From Ampelocalamus luodianensis (lineage: Eukaryota; Streptophyta; Magnoliopsida; Poales; Poaceae): a stretch of 64,000 nt of DNA. This document shows, piece after piece, positions 1 to 12,806 of the stretch. Location of the stretch: assembly GCA_036346255.1 (NCBI GenBank), contig CM070629.1, positions 1,617,001 to 1,681,000 of the forward strand. Reading direction: 5' to 3'. Made by a program: the position numbers and the translations under genes. Position 1 is the first letter of the stretch. Each line of letters opens with the position of its first letter. Below the pieces are notes generated by a model. The model ran no database searches. It saw only the letters and a program-made list of their open reading frames with translations, and was not told the origin of the DNA.

Positions 1-25
1 TTTGTAAATGTTTGTCATTTCTTAG

Positions 26-3000
26 AGGCCTATCAAGCTCCTGAGAAGATAATTCTACAGGTAGTTCAACATAAATTTCTCCTGTAGTAATATTAAATCC
101 AGCTAGCCAACCTGATCTTTTCTTTTGGTCAGGTTTTTATTGCTCTATTACGGACATGCCAACCAGAAAATAAGTTTCTGGTGAAGCAAGCTCTTGATAT
201 CCTCATGCCCGCCCTTCCTAGAAGACTCCCTCCTGGGGATACCCGCATGCCAATATGGATCAGATACACCAAGAAAATCCTTGTGGAGGAAGGCCATTCA
301 ATTCCCAATATGATTCACATATTCCAGCTTATTGTTCGCCATGCAGACCTTTTTTATAGCTGCAGAGCCCATTTTGTTCCTCAGATGGTCAACTCTCTAA
401 GTCGACTTGGATTACCATACAACACAACCGCAGAAAACAGACGGCTTGCAATTGAACTTGCTGGATTGGTAGTGGCATGGGAAAGACAGAGACAGAGTGA
501 GATGAAAGTTGTGCAGGAAAGTGAAAGCCAGAATCAGATTGGTGATATGCTTAGTCCTACTGTTATTGGTGGTGATCCAAAACGCTCATCAGATGTTCCC
601 ATGTTCGTTGACGATTTGAGTAAGAGGGTGAAAGTTGAACCAGGCTTACAACCTCTCTGTGTGATGTCACCTGGTGGGGCATCTATACCTAATATTGAGA
701 CACCAGGATCTTCTGGGCAAACAGACGAGGAGTATAAACCTAATGCTGCAATGGAGGAGATGATTATTACTTTCCTTATAAGGGTGATTATCCTTTTTTT
801 ACCTTTTATGCTTTAAATTGTACACTCAGCTGCATCAGTAGATTACCTGTGTTATAATGATAAGGTTATTTCTAATTTTTTGATGCCTTATATTCTGATG
901 CCTTACATCTCTTGTTCTGATGCAGTTTACTTGCTTTTGAGGCATAGGTCACAACTCACTAGACAAATTATGCCTTTTCCCTTAAAAGAAACAAAGCAAA
1001 ATGTAACATTCGATTGCATTGGTGGACCAATAAGGCGCTTGTATTAGCTGGTTAATTATTTTCATGTGAATCTTGGTCGTATGATGTTAGTGTGGAGCTA
1101 CTACTTTGTGCCGCTTTAATGCTTTATACTCTTCAACAATCGGCAACATATGCATGAAAATTACATTTCTTTTTTTACTTTTTGGTGGCGGATACTCATA
1201 TGAATTCGTTGATTTGGAGAACAGGTGTCACTGGTGATTGAACCTAAGGATAAGGAATCTAGTTCAATGTACAAGCAAGCTCTTGATCTACTGACTCAAG
1301 CTCTGGAAGTCTGGCCAAATGCCAATGTTAAATTCAATTATCTTGAGAAATTACTAGGGAATCTGACACCCTCCCAGTCCAAGGACCCTGCAACAGCCCT
1401 TGCACAAGGTCTTGATGTTATGAACAAAGTCTTAGAGAAACAACCCCGTCTCTTCATCCGGAATAACATCAATCATATTTCTCAAGTAAGTCACTTCAGA
1501 ATTACCCTGTTTCTCTTGATAAGTTCTTTGTTAGATTTGTGTTTTGATGGACAGATATTTCTTACGTTTGATATGTTTTGGGACTTCTTTTGTTAAGATA
1601 CTGGAACCTTGCTTCAATAACAAAATGCTGGATGCTGGAAAGTCTCTTTGTTCCTTGCTAAAGATGGTATTCAGTGCTTTTCCTCTTGAAGCAGCTACAA
1701 CACCGCAAGATATAAAATTATTGTATCAAAGAGTTCAAGATCTCATTCAGAAGCATCTTGCTGCTGTAACAACTCCACAGATATCACTTGAACTAAGCAA
1801 TGCTAACTCTATCATAAGCTTTGCACTGTTTGTCCTCAACGCACTTGCAGAAGTACAGAAGAATTTCATTGATCCATTCATTGGCTTGCTTCTTCGAGCC
1901 TTGCAACGTCTTGCACGTGACATGGGATCTTCTACTGGCAGCCATGTCCGACAAGTATGTTGACATAATATTTGTTATGTTCTTTAACTTGTGTTGATGC
2001 ATTGACAAGTTGACATATTTAGCTGCAAACAATCTACGTTTGTTATCTTTTATATGTCATTTTGTATTATCTCTTTGTTTATGACTTTAGCAAACCTCAG
2101 TATCATTGATTAATTTTAATTGGTGAAAAGAAATAACAGTGACAGTAAGATACTCTTCTAGGGTGAAACAGTACATCAACTTTGTTGCCCGACAAAATTT
2201 GTCTCATTGTGTACATGTGCAGACTTAATTTAACCAATAGTCACTCTGCTAATGAACATTAATTTGGTAAGTCACTCTCAGTTTCCTCTAGGCCCCTTAG
2301 CTTTCTTCTGGGAAGTCCCTCCCCCTCCCCCTCCCCCAATTATTTACAATTTTCTACATTAAATTTGCCCATTTAATGACTACATCTAGGATATCTTGTT
2401 TTATTAGTGTTTAACTATGTGATCTTATTCCCAACTCCATGCATAAATCTCCTGGCAAGACTCAACAGGTTTCCATGGTCTATTACCTCGGCATTGATAC
2501 TGCAATATTTTCAGGGACAGAGGCCTGAGCTAGATTACTCTACCGTCATATCTAACATGAAGACTGTCTTAAAACTCATAAGTGAGAGGGTGATGGCCTC
2601 TTCTGAGTTCAGACGATCTATGGGCCAAATACTTCAAGCGCTTCTTTCAGAGAAAGGCACTGATCCCAGTGTTCTTCTATGCATACTAGACATGATAAAA
2701 GCTTGGATTGAGGACGACTACAGACTTGCTTCAACTGCTGGTTCTGTTAGTTCGCTTAACTCAAAGGATATAATAACTTATCTTCAGAAGTTATCATTAG
2801 TTGACAGAAAAAGCTTCCCCCCCTCTGCACAAGAAGAATGGGATGCAAAATATTTGCAACTTCTTTATTCACTTTGTGGAGATTCAACAAAGTAAGTACA
2901 TCTCTATAGAGCGATCTCTTAATATGCTCTCTTTCTAATGTTTTCTGTTCCTGCAGATATCCATTGGCTTCGAGGCAAGAGTATTTTCATAAGGTTGAGA

Positions 3001-6000
3001 GACAATACATGCTTGGACTTAGAGCTAAAGATCCAGAAATGAGGAAGCGATTCTTCAAGCTCTACCATGACTACGTGGGAAAAACATTATTTGCTAGACT
3101 GCAGTTTATAATACAGACACAGGACTGGGAAGCAGTGAGTGATGTTTTCTGGTTGAAGCAAGGACTGGATCTCATTTTGGCTATATTAGTTGAAAATGAG
3201 CCAATTACACTTGCCGCAAATTCTGCTCGAGTGCCCTCACTTATGATAGCTGGGTCAGTTCCAGATCGCATTATCATGCCACAACAGGTTCCTGATGCTC
3301 AGGAAAGCTTGGATGGTACATCTCTGTCATTCGATTCTCTTACGACGAGGCATGCTCAGTTCTTAAATGAAGCAAACAAGCTCGTGGTATGAAATCTTTG
3401 TTTATTTTACTTTTTTTGCTGCTGCATGCGGATATGTTAATACAGTTTTGTTCATAGGTTTTGTTTTTGCCAATTCTGCTGGTATGAAATCTTTGACCTG
3501 AATGTAACACATGTGTAGAACTAAATTCTTTGTTATTCTCAATTATGTAGGTGGCAGATGTCATGGCTCCGTTAAGGGAACTTGCATTTGCTGATCCCAA
3601 TGTTGCATATCATTTGTGGGTTCTTGTCTTCCCAATTGTTTGGGTTACCTTACACAAAGAGGAACAAGTTGCGCTAGCTAAGCCAATAATTACACTTTTA
3701 TCAAAAGACTACCATAAGAGGCAGCAGGGGTGCAGACCTAATGTAGCCCAAGCACTTCTTGAAGGTCTTCATTTGAGCCACCCTCAACCACGCATGCCTA
3801 GCGAGCTTATCAAATACATTGGGAAAACTTGCAATGCGTGGCATACTTCACTTGCCTTACTAGAGAGTCATATGATGCTTATGAATGAGGCTAAATGCTC
3901 GGAATCATTGGCTGAGTTATACAGGCTTCTTAATGAAGATGACATGAGGTGTGGATTATGGAAGAAAAGATCAATCACTGCAGAAACTAGAGCTGGCCTG
4001 TCACTTGTCCAGCATGGTTACTGGCAACAGGCACAAAATCTCTTTTACCAGGCAATGATCAAAGCAACTCAGGGCACATACAATAACACTGTCCCAAAGG
4101 CTGAAATGTGTCTTTGGGAAGAACAGTGGTTGTCTTGCGCAACTCAATTAGGTCAGTGGGAAGTATTGGCTGATTTTGGGAAAGGTGTAGAGAATTATGA
4201 GATTCTTTTAGACTGCCTTTGGAAGGTGCCTGACTGGGCATATATGAAGGAGAATGTAATCCCCAAAGCTCAGGTAGAAGAGACACCGAAGTTACGCCTG
4301 ATTCAAGCATTTTTCACTCTTCATGACAAAGGTACTAATGGTGTTGGAGAGGCTGAGAACATTGTGAGTAAAGGTGTTGAACTTGCACTAAAACAGTGGT
4401 GGCAGTTACCTGAAATGTCTGTGCAGTCCCGATTGCCTCTACTGCAGCAGTTTCAGCAGTTGGTTGAAGTGAAAGAATCCTCTAAAATACTGCTTGACAT
4501 TGCAAATGGGAACAAACCAGCTTCAGGGAACTCTGGTGCCAATTCCAATAGCCACAATTCATTTGCTGACCTCAAGGATATTCTTGAAACGTGGAGACTT
4601 CGGACTCCTAATGAATGGGATAATATGACTGTTTGGTATGATCTGCTCCAATGGAGGAATGAAATGTACAATTCAGTAATAGATGCATTCAAGGATTTTG
4701 GCCAAACAAATCCTCAACTTCATCATCTTGGTTACCGAGACAAGGCTTGGAATGTGAACAAGCTTGCTCACATAGCTCGCAAGCAAGGTCTTCCTGATGT
4801 TTGTGTAACTATACTTGATAAGATGTATGGCCATGCTACCATGGAAGTCCAGGTGACTGTCTCTACCATGACCAATTTATATTACTGCATACTGTCCATT
4901 CAGTATCTTCTTATTTTACTAGTTTTGCATTCTGATCTGGTTGTAGGAAGCATTTGTGAAGATATGCGAACAAGCTAAGGCATACTTAGAGATGAAAGGC
5001 GAACTAGTCAGTGGTCTTAACTTAATCAATAATACAAATTTGGAATTTTTCCCTGTGAAGAACAAAGCAGAAATATTTCGCCTCAGAGGTGACTTCCTGC
5101 TAAAAATGAATGAATGCGAGAATGCTAACCAAGCCTATTCAAATGCAATAACTCTTTTTAAGCATTTGCCAAAAGGGTGGATTAGCTGGGGAAATTACTG
5201 TGATATGGTATGGCCACGACCCTCTATGTTGTTAATAATTTCCCTTCAGTTTCCAGGTTTATTGAGTAAGTACGGTTGTTGTGCTTTTTGCAGATTTTCA
5301 AAGAAACAAATGAAGAGGTTTGGCTTGAGTATGCCGTAAGTTGTTTTTTCCAAGGCGTCAAATACGGAGTTTCAAACTCAAGGAGTCATCTAGCTCATAT
5401 TCTCTACCTTCTCAGCTTTGATACACAAAATGAACCTGTTGGAAGGGCTTTAGATAAATATCTCGAGCAGCTACCCCATTGGGTTTGGCTTTCATGGATA
5501 CCTCAGTTATTGCTATCATTGCAGAGAAGTGAAGCTCAACACTGCAAATTGGTTTTGCTAAAGATTGCTCAAGTTTATCCACAGGTAAAAGCCATACTAC
5601 AACACCACTGTCATTTGAATTCCTTGAAGTAGAAAAATCATACTCTTGTCCCTGGATGTACATATCTGAAAGTTGTTGTTGCAGGCCTTGTATTATTGGC
5701 TTCGTACGTACTTGATGGAGCGGCGTGATGTTGCTACTAAAACTGAAATGGGAAGAAACATGTTGGCTCAGCAGCGTATGCAGCAACAGCAAGCTATGTT
5801 GGCAAACAATGCTGCCAATAACTTATCTGAAGGGAATGCAAGGACATCTAATCTTGTGGGTGGTAACTTGACTTCTGACAACCATCAAACCACCCAATCA
5901 GGTGGTGCTACAGGTTCTCATGAGGGAGGTAACCTCCAAGGACAAGAATCAGACAGGTCTACTGTTGAAGTTGGTACAAGTGCTGGCCATGATCAAGGTC

Positions 6001-9000
6001 AACAGAGTTCAACAGGTGCAGAGGGTTCACAAATTGCACTAAGACGCAATAATGGACTTGGTTGGGTAACTTCTGCAGCAAGTGCATTTGATGCTGCAAA
6101 GGACATAATGGAAGCTCTTAGGAGCAAGCATACCAATCTAGCCAACGAACTTGAGGTAAGAAATAACACAATAATTTATATTGCCTTTGGGAACTGTAGT
6201 AATGAGAATCGTCATAATTTATTCTATTCAGCTGCAGTCTTGCTACATTCTGAAATGTGGGGTTTTGGTTGGTGTACATATCTCTAAAGTGTGAGGGGGG
6301 ATAAAAATGGTATAGAATAAACCATTCTGTACTAGGTATAGAATAGTGTTTGAATACTTATGAGGGAAGTTCTTTAGCAAAGCTAGCTTTTGAAAGGGGT
6401 AGAAACCTGTGCATATTTACTTCTTAACTTCTACTATTTATGGATTATTACGAATTTACGACTATAGAATCTCGAGGGATTCAGCATGAAGAGCACTTCT
6501 AAGCTTGTCCAGTGCTCGAATTTTTTTTGTTGTACATACTGCTTTATAATCTAATGTTATTTCATTGCTGGTTTCAGGTTTTACTGTCTGAAATTGGATC
6601 AAGATTCGTTACTCTTCCTGAGGAAAGACTTCTTGCTGTGGTTAATGCATTGCTTCATCGCTGCTACAAGTATCCAACTGCAACCACAGGCGAGGTTCCA
6701 CAATCTCTCAAGAAGGAACTTTCTGGTGTATGTAGAGCTTGCTTTTCGCAAGATGCTGTTAACAAGCATGTTGATTTTGTCAAGGAGTACAAGCAAGATT
6801 TTGAGCGTGACCTTGACCCAGAGAGTGCTACTACTTTTCCAGCAACCCTTGCCGAACTTACTGAGAGATTGAAGCACTGGAAGAATGTTCTTCAGAGTAA
6901 TGTGGAGGATCGGTTCCCTGCAGTATTAAAACTAGAGGAAGAAAGTAAAATACTAAGGGATTTTCATGTTGTTGATGTAGAACTGCCGGGGCAGTACTTC
7001 ACAGATCAGGTTGGTAAAGATGATCACTTTTTATTCTCTGTATGAAACTCAATATATCACTCACCATTGGTGCACCATCAAATGGACGGTGTGCCACATT
7101 CTTTGGAAAGTGTTATGCTGCTCCTCCAGTTCTTGTCTGTACTTGTCACTACACTAGTTACCTTTCTATTGTCTAAATTTTGCATTTCTTTTGCAGGAGG
7201 TTGCGCCTGACCACACTGTCAAGTTGGACAGAGTTGGACCTGACATACCAATTGTACGGAGGCATGGTAGTAGCTTTCGACGCCTGACACTTATTGGTTC
7301 TGATGGTTCACAGCGCCATTTTATTGTTCAGACATCGCTGACTCCGAATGCTCGGAGTGATGAAAGAATGCTGCAGCTATTCCGTGTACTAAACAAAATG
7401 TTCGACAAGCACAAGGAGTCTAGGCGGCGCCATCTTGCTATCCATACCCCAATAATTATTCCTGTTTGGTCACAGGTGAAGTACCTTTTCTCTTATTCTT
7501 TACCTGATAATAAGTTGTTATCATGAACTTTTATCTTCCAAGGTAGGATATAGTGTCCTTCTCTTGACATAGCAATTTTTATTTATTCAGGTTCGGATGG
7601 TAGAGGATGATTTGATGTACAGCACTTTTCTTGAGGTGTATGAAATTAACTGTGCACGGCATAATAGGGAAGCTGATTCACCTATTACGATTTTCAAAGA
7701 GCAGCTAAATCAAGCCATCTCAGGGCAGGTCTCTCCTGAAGCAGTGGTGGAACTACGTTTGCAAGCATACAATGAAATTACTAAAAATATTGTTAATGAT
7801 AATATCTTCTCCCAATACATGCACAAGATTCTGCCAACTGGCAACCACCTCTGGACTTTCAAGAAACAGTTTGCAATCCAAGTGGCTCTGTCCTGCTTCA
7901 TGTCATACATGTTGCAGATTGGTGGCAGGGCTCCTAACAAAATTCTGTTCGCTAAAAATACTGGGAAGATCTTCCAAACTGACTTCCATCCAGGTATTCT
8001 TCTTGATGATTGTCAATCTTTGTAAATAAGGCATGTGGAATTTTATGATTACTCATATTTGTTTCTTTGTAGCTTATGATCCAAATGGAATGATTGAGTT
8101 CAACGAGCTAGTTCCATTTAGGCTCACACGCAACATGCAAGCTTTCTTCTCAAGTTTTGGTGTTGAAGGTCTCATCGTTTCTGCCATGTGTTCTGCTGCC
8201 CAGTCTGTAGTTTCACCTAAAGTGAGTATTCCCACCCAGCATGCTTGTACATTTTAACAGCAATGAATGGGTGAATTCTGGCATGATATGCTAAGAGAGT
8301 GAATAGGAATTTTTTTATCGTATTATTTTATTGTGGTACCAGTCAGGGATCAAAAACCCGTTCCCGGGGGAAATCCCATTCACTGCCTAGAAAAAAAAAA
8401 AAACCGGCCGGTAACCGGATTTCCCGGAAAAAATCCGGACGAAATTTGATTGAATTTGCTTAAAAACCATTCAAATTTTGGAATTTGACTTTGTAAAATC
8501 CGGAAAAACCGACTGGTTTAGGGTTTCCCGGTACCCACCGGTAAATCCGGTTACCGGCGGTAACCGGCCGGTTTTTTGATCCCTGGTACCAGTTGAACTT
8601 GCATATTCCTTATCGGATATTAAGGTTTATTGATGCATTTATCTAATTTCCTTGCCTGCAACGTAATTGGATTGTTGCTTTATGATTTTCAGCAAAGCCA
8701 GCACATATGGCATCATTTGGCTATGTTTTTCCGTGATGAACTGTTGTCTTGGTCATGGAGAAGGCCACTTGGTATTCCTTCTGTTCCGGTTGCTGCTGGA
8801 ATGATCAACCCATTGGATTTTCAACAGAAGGTGATAAATAATGTGGAACATGTCATCAATCGTATCAAATCAATATCACCACATTATCTTGCTGATGAGG
8901 TATGCTGTTCCTTTTACGTTGATTTGGGTCTGTTACATTTTTTTGAAGAAAGATATGTTGGTTTCTTATCTGCGCTGATTGACCTAGCCAGCCACTAGCT

Positions 9001-9484
9001 TTTACAATGATGATCAGATGATGCCATCACCGTGAAGGAGTGAGGCTGACTGCACTTGTCTGTGTATAGGATACGAAATTGTTTGATCAAGTTATACATG
9101 TTTCACATGATTCCTAAAAAAAAGTTTCACATGATATAACAATGCTCCAATACATCAAATACTGAATTTTCGGTTTCACTCCTTTTCATTTCGCTTCAAA
9201 AGATGTCACCATATGTTTCCAGATCACTGGCTACGAACGACCAGAAAACCGTTTGGACACGAGTTTTTACATTAATCATTATTACTATTTTTGGCCTGGC
9301 CTATATAATTCAGAAGTCATTTAAATTTATGCCATCTCTGATCATTCTAGTCTTGGTATTGCAGGAAGAGAACACAACGGAACCGCCTCAGTCGGTTCAA
9401 AGAGGCGTCACAGATCTGGTGGATGCCGCATTATCGTCGAGGAACTTGTGCATGATGGATCCGACATGGCACCCATGGTTTTGA
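26..9484 (+). CDS. TRA1: TRA1/TRRAP-like PIKK pseudokinase, C-terminal half (5' end outside window)
   Basis: Large scaffold subunit of the SAGA and NuA4 histone acetyltransferase complexes; nuclear and recruited by activators. Sixteen exons join in frame: 26-60, 133-783, 1225-1485, 1598-1954, 2515-2891, 2957-3386, 3551-4852, 4947-5207, 5294-5584, 5685-6155, 6578-7009, 7197-7475, 7591-7993, 8073-8221, 8693-8899 and 9365-9484. They give about 2,007 residues. The FAT region lies roughly in exons 6-9, a Gln/Gly/Ser-rich linker in exon 10, the PI3K-like kinase fold in exons 11-15, and a FATC tail ending in DPTWHPWF. Where active PIKKs have GDRHxxN and DFG, this protein has GGRAPNK and DFHP, so the kinase is predicted inactive, as known for the family. 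The N-terminal HEAT-repeat half lies left of the window. Identification rests on recalled similarity to Arabidopsis TRA1 along the whole length; I am very confident. Confidence 0.96.
8344..8585. mobile_element. hAT-type MITE in TRA1 intron 14
   Basis: A 242 bp element lies between the exons ending at 8221 and starting at 8693. Its ends are inverted repeats: CAGGGATCAAAAAC on the left and the complementary GTTTTTTGATCCCTG on the right. It is flanked by a perfect 8 bp direct duplication, GTACCAGT, at 8336-8343 and 8586-8593. An 8 bp duplication plus a CAGGG terminus is the hAT hallmark. The inside is full of short CCGG/GGTAACCGG motifs and has no ORF, so it is non-autonomous. Confidence 0.9.
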
Positions 9485-10627
9485 GAGCTGCTCACCTTTT
9501 GTAGTCTGACGAGCAACTAGTGTGTGTTAGTTGATCCTGATCTGTTGTAAATATAACCTTATTTAGCAGCACCGGTAAGTTTGTAGTATCATGTAGATAA
9601 GAAACCCGGGCTTTCTGCTCTGTTTACCAGTGTTGCCCTAGTCTGTGACAATGTTAATCTGGCTGGAGAGCATGAATGCAAACGTTCAGCCCTATGAACT
9701 CTCCTTTCATGGTCCTCCCCCCCTACGTCACAGCTTGCCGTTAATCCATGCAAGCCAAAAAACGAAGGAGCAAAAGAGGAGACAGAAATAAACATAAATA
9801 GAAGAAAGGCATCGGTACCATTACGGTCGCAAGAAGGGAAGGGGAACTGGAGCTCTTTCAATTGCCACTTATTAGAGCTTGTCAACCTAGGCATCTTCCG
9901 TGAAGGTTTCGTTCTTTGATCCCCAAAAATTAGTTTTTTTTTTTTATTTGGCATAGATGCTTCCATGTGTGTACAAAGCATCAGAACTTACTTATATATA
10001 CTTGGGTGTGTTCCTTATTTGTCGTGAGGTGTTCTAAATTCTAACATCAGAGGGTATCAACAAAATATGAAGTGAAAAAGAGAGGCGACAGACAACACTC
10101 CCAACTTAAGAGGGTAGCACAAAAAGCAATGACACGCATCGTCGAATAACCAACATCAAAGTCGTGATGATGAGCCGTCCCGACGTTCGTTCGTTGCAAA
10201 CCGACGTCGGTCCGGGACCAACCAAGCGAGGAACGCAAGGAAGAAAAGAAAAAACCAACCGCACCGCATCTGCATCTACATCTACGGTGTACCAAACACC
10301 TTCCTTTCCGTTTGTTTTTCTTTTCTTTTTTGCTTTAATTAATAGTAATGCACGTTGTCCATAGCTTAATTGTACTCTTTCGCTTTGGTATCACGCATTG
10401 GCCACTTGAGAAACACCGACAGTTTTAGGAATCAGGGAGCATAAAATAACAGGAAAATGGCAGGGGATTTCCAGTTTTACGACAGGGTTACAAAATCATC
10501 AAACTTGTGTGTTTTCCTGTAAAACAATCCTCAGGGTTTTCAAAGTTCTTCTGCATTTTCCCATCCTTACTGTTTCTTGCTGTGATCCAGAGACTTGAGG
10601 GAAAATGGTACTGCAATTCGTTAGCCA
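9485..10627. other. Intergenic: TRA1 3' UTR and upstream region of the GPI-protein gene
   Basis: The first hundred or so bases after the TRA1 stop are AT-rich and probably 3' UTR. The rest contains only short ORFs on both strands with no recognisable protein features. I see no mobile element with clear ends. Confidence 0.5.
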
Positions 10628-10638
10628 TTTATATACAA
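10628..10638 (+). promoter_or_regulatory. Possible TATA box of the GPI-anchored protein gene
   Basis: TTTATATACAA lies about 200 bp upstream of the ATG at 10834 in an otherwise mixed-composition region, a plausible distance if the 5' UTR is about 170 nt. Motif match only. Confidence 0.4.
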
Positions 10639-10833
10639 AAAGGACCCCCATCAAAACATTTATCACCACTTTTAGGACAGACACAGAGGAAGAGTAGAGA
10701 GTAAAGAAACGGCAGTGGTTGGTGAGGTGACAGCAACTCGCCTCCTTCCTCTTCGCTCCTATACCTACTTGTTGCCTCCTGACTCACTCTTCCGGAGGAG
10801 GCAGAGCTGTAGCGAACAATTGGGTTCGGGCAA

Positions 10834-12806
10834 ATGGATTCCAGGATCTCCCTCCTCTGCTTCCTGGTCCTTGCTTCTTCCCTCCTGCATTGCGCCAGAT
10901 CTGATGGTAAGATGGCTTCTTGATTGACACTCTGCTCTTCTTGTATTCTGATTTGCTTCGTTATACATGTGATTTGGTTCTCTGTTCTTATGATGAGTCG
11001 GATCTGAAGCACAACGATGCCTTTTCTTGGTTGTTGTAGTTCTGTGATTTGATTCATCTGTAGTAATTTGGTTGGTTCATGGCGATCTGCACAAGTGATT
11101 AGGCATGGGTAGTTACTTAGTATTAGCATAGTGTAGCCATAGGGGCTAAGAACCTGCTCCAAGATCTGCTTTCGAATTGCTCTAGTGCATACTAGTTTGT
11201 TTGTCATTACCTGTGAATGTGCCCAAGTGCTTGGATAACGTCGATGCTATTGTAATGTGTTCGTCAGGGATCTGGTCTCCCAAGATCTCTCCTTTTCAAG
11301 TAACGAATCACATAGTTGTGACTTGTGAGTCAATTTCGAGGTTTTGTTAGGCCCTTCATTTGATTTGGGGTCTTATTCAGTAAGTTGTTTTCGGGCAAAT
11401 CCAGATTTCCATGTGCAAGATCTGATATTCAGGTCTCGTTACATGAAAAAATAGAGTTTAATGTGTATCGAGCTGATGCACATGTTTCGTTGCAGTATTC
11501 AGTGGTGGGGGGAAATGGTTGTCACTGTTGCTACTTCTTTGAGTTGGTGTGTAGTGTCCTGGGTACATGGCCTAGTTAGTGCCTTTAGCTGCAATGCGTC
11601 TGCATAAGAAAAAAATGAACAGGTTGTTGCTTTGATGCATGGGTTTAAATCTGTGAAGGTCTTTCAAATGTACAAGTTGCTGATATATAGTTTATTGAGG
11701 TGCATTCAGTTGATGATTTGTTGATGGTACTTGCTATGATCGTCATGTGCTGGAGATTGAATGATTAAAAAAAAAACTACCTTTTGCTGATATAGAATCA
11801 AGATCTTATACACAACACAGGTCTCGTTACATGAACAGTTAAGAGTTTTATGTCACATGTTTCGTTGCAGTACTCAGTGGTAGGAATAAATGGTTCATTC
11901 ACTGTTGCTACTTCTTTGAGTTGGTGGCAAGTGTCCTGGCCTCCTGGGTAATGGTCTTAGTGCATTTAGCTGCTATGCGGCTGCATAAGAAAAATGAACA
12001 GGTTGTTGCTTTGATGCATGGATTTGAATCTGTGAAGGTCTTTCAAATGGTACAAGTTACTGATATATAGTTTAGTGAGATGCATTTAGTTGAATATTTG
12101 TTGATGGTACTTGTTATGATCATCATGTGCTGGAGATTGAATGATTAAAAAAACTACATTTTGCTGGTCAAGATCTGATACATCCAAAATATTGCACTGT
12201 TCAGGCAGGAAATTCAGGGAGCTACGTGCAAGTATTTTGATGTGGAACCCATCATATTTTATATTGTTTTATTGATACAAATTTCCCTTCTCAGGAAGTG
12301 ATTCTCAGCTTCTCAAGGGCATCAATAGTTACAGAGCTTCTCTCAAAGTCCCCGCATTATCTGAGAATACGAATGCTGCCTGCTTGGCTGAACAGCTAGC
12401 TAAGCAATTCAAGGGTCAGCAGTGCACCAACACCACTGGATCCAACACTGTCCCTGGAACCGAGCAGCAATTCCCCGACTACCCAAAGTACCTCGACCAT
12501 TGCCATCTCAATGTGTCAGTGACTGAAGATGGCCAGGTGATGCCGGCCTGCGTACCTGGCCTTGTTCCTGATGTGGTGCTAACTAACTACACCAAGTCCC
12601 AATACAACCAGTATCTGAACGACACCAAATTCTCTGGTGTTGGAATTGCCAACGAGGGTGACTGGGTAGTTGTCGTCCTCAGCACAAGCACAGGCTCCGG
12701 CGACTACTCTCCTGCTCCCCCGGGTTCAAACTGGGCTGTTTCAGTTCATCCATTCAACCAGCTGATTCTTTTGTTTGTAGGATTTGTAATTTTGCTGTTG
12801 AAGTGA
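10834..12806 (+). CDS. Uncharacterised GPI-anchored secreted protein (At5g19250/At3g06035-like)
   Basis: Two exons, 10834-10906 and 12295-12806, join across a GT-AG intron to give 194 residues. Residues 1 to about 22 form a hydrophobic signal peptide; the intron falls right after it. The mature part has several cysteines (for example AACLAEQ, QQCTNTT, DHCHLN, PACVPG), a pattern shared with the plant family annotated as uncharacterised GPI-anchored proteins. The C-terminus has a small-residue, Pro-rich stretch (GSGDYSPAPPGSN) followed by a hydrophobic tail ending LLLK. This is the expected layout for GPI transfer and attachment to the outer face of the plasma membrane. Molecular function is unknown. 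The start is the first ATG giving a signal peptide. Confidence 0.88.
11431..12182 (+). repeat. Direct tandem duplication inside the GPI-gene intron
   Basis: Two diverged copies of a roughly 370 bp segment lie head to tail: about 11431-11811 and about 11820-12182. Shared landmarks in the same order include AGGTCTCGTTACATGA, CTACTTCTTTGAGTTGGTG, AACAGGTTGTTGCTTTGATG and TGTGCTGGAGATTGAATGAT. Both copies are noncoding and together make up over half of the 1,388 bp intron. Confidence 0.88.
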
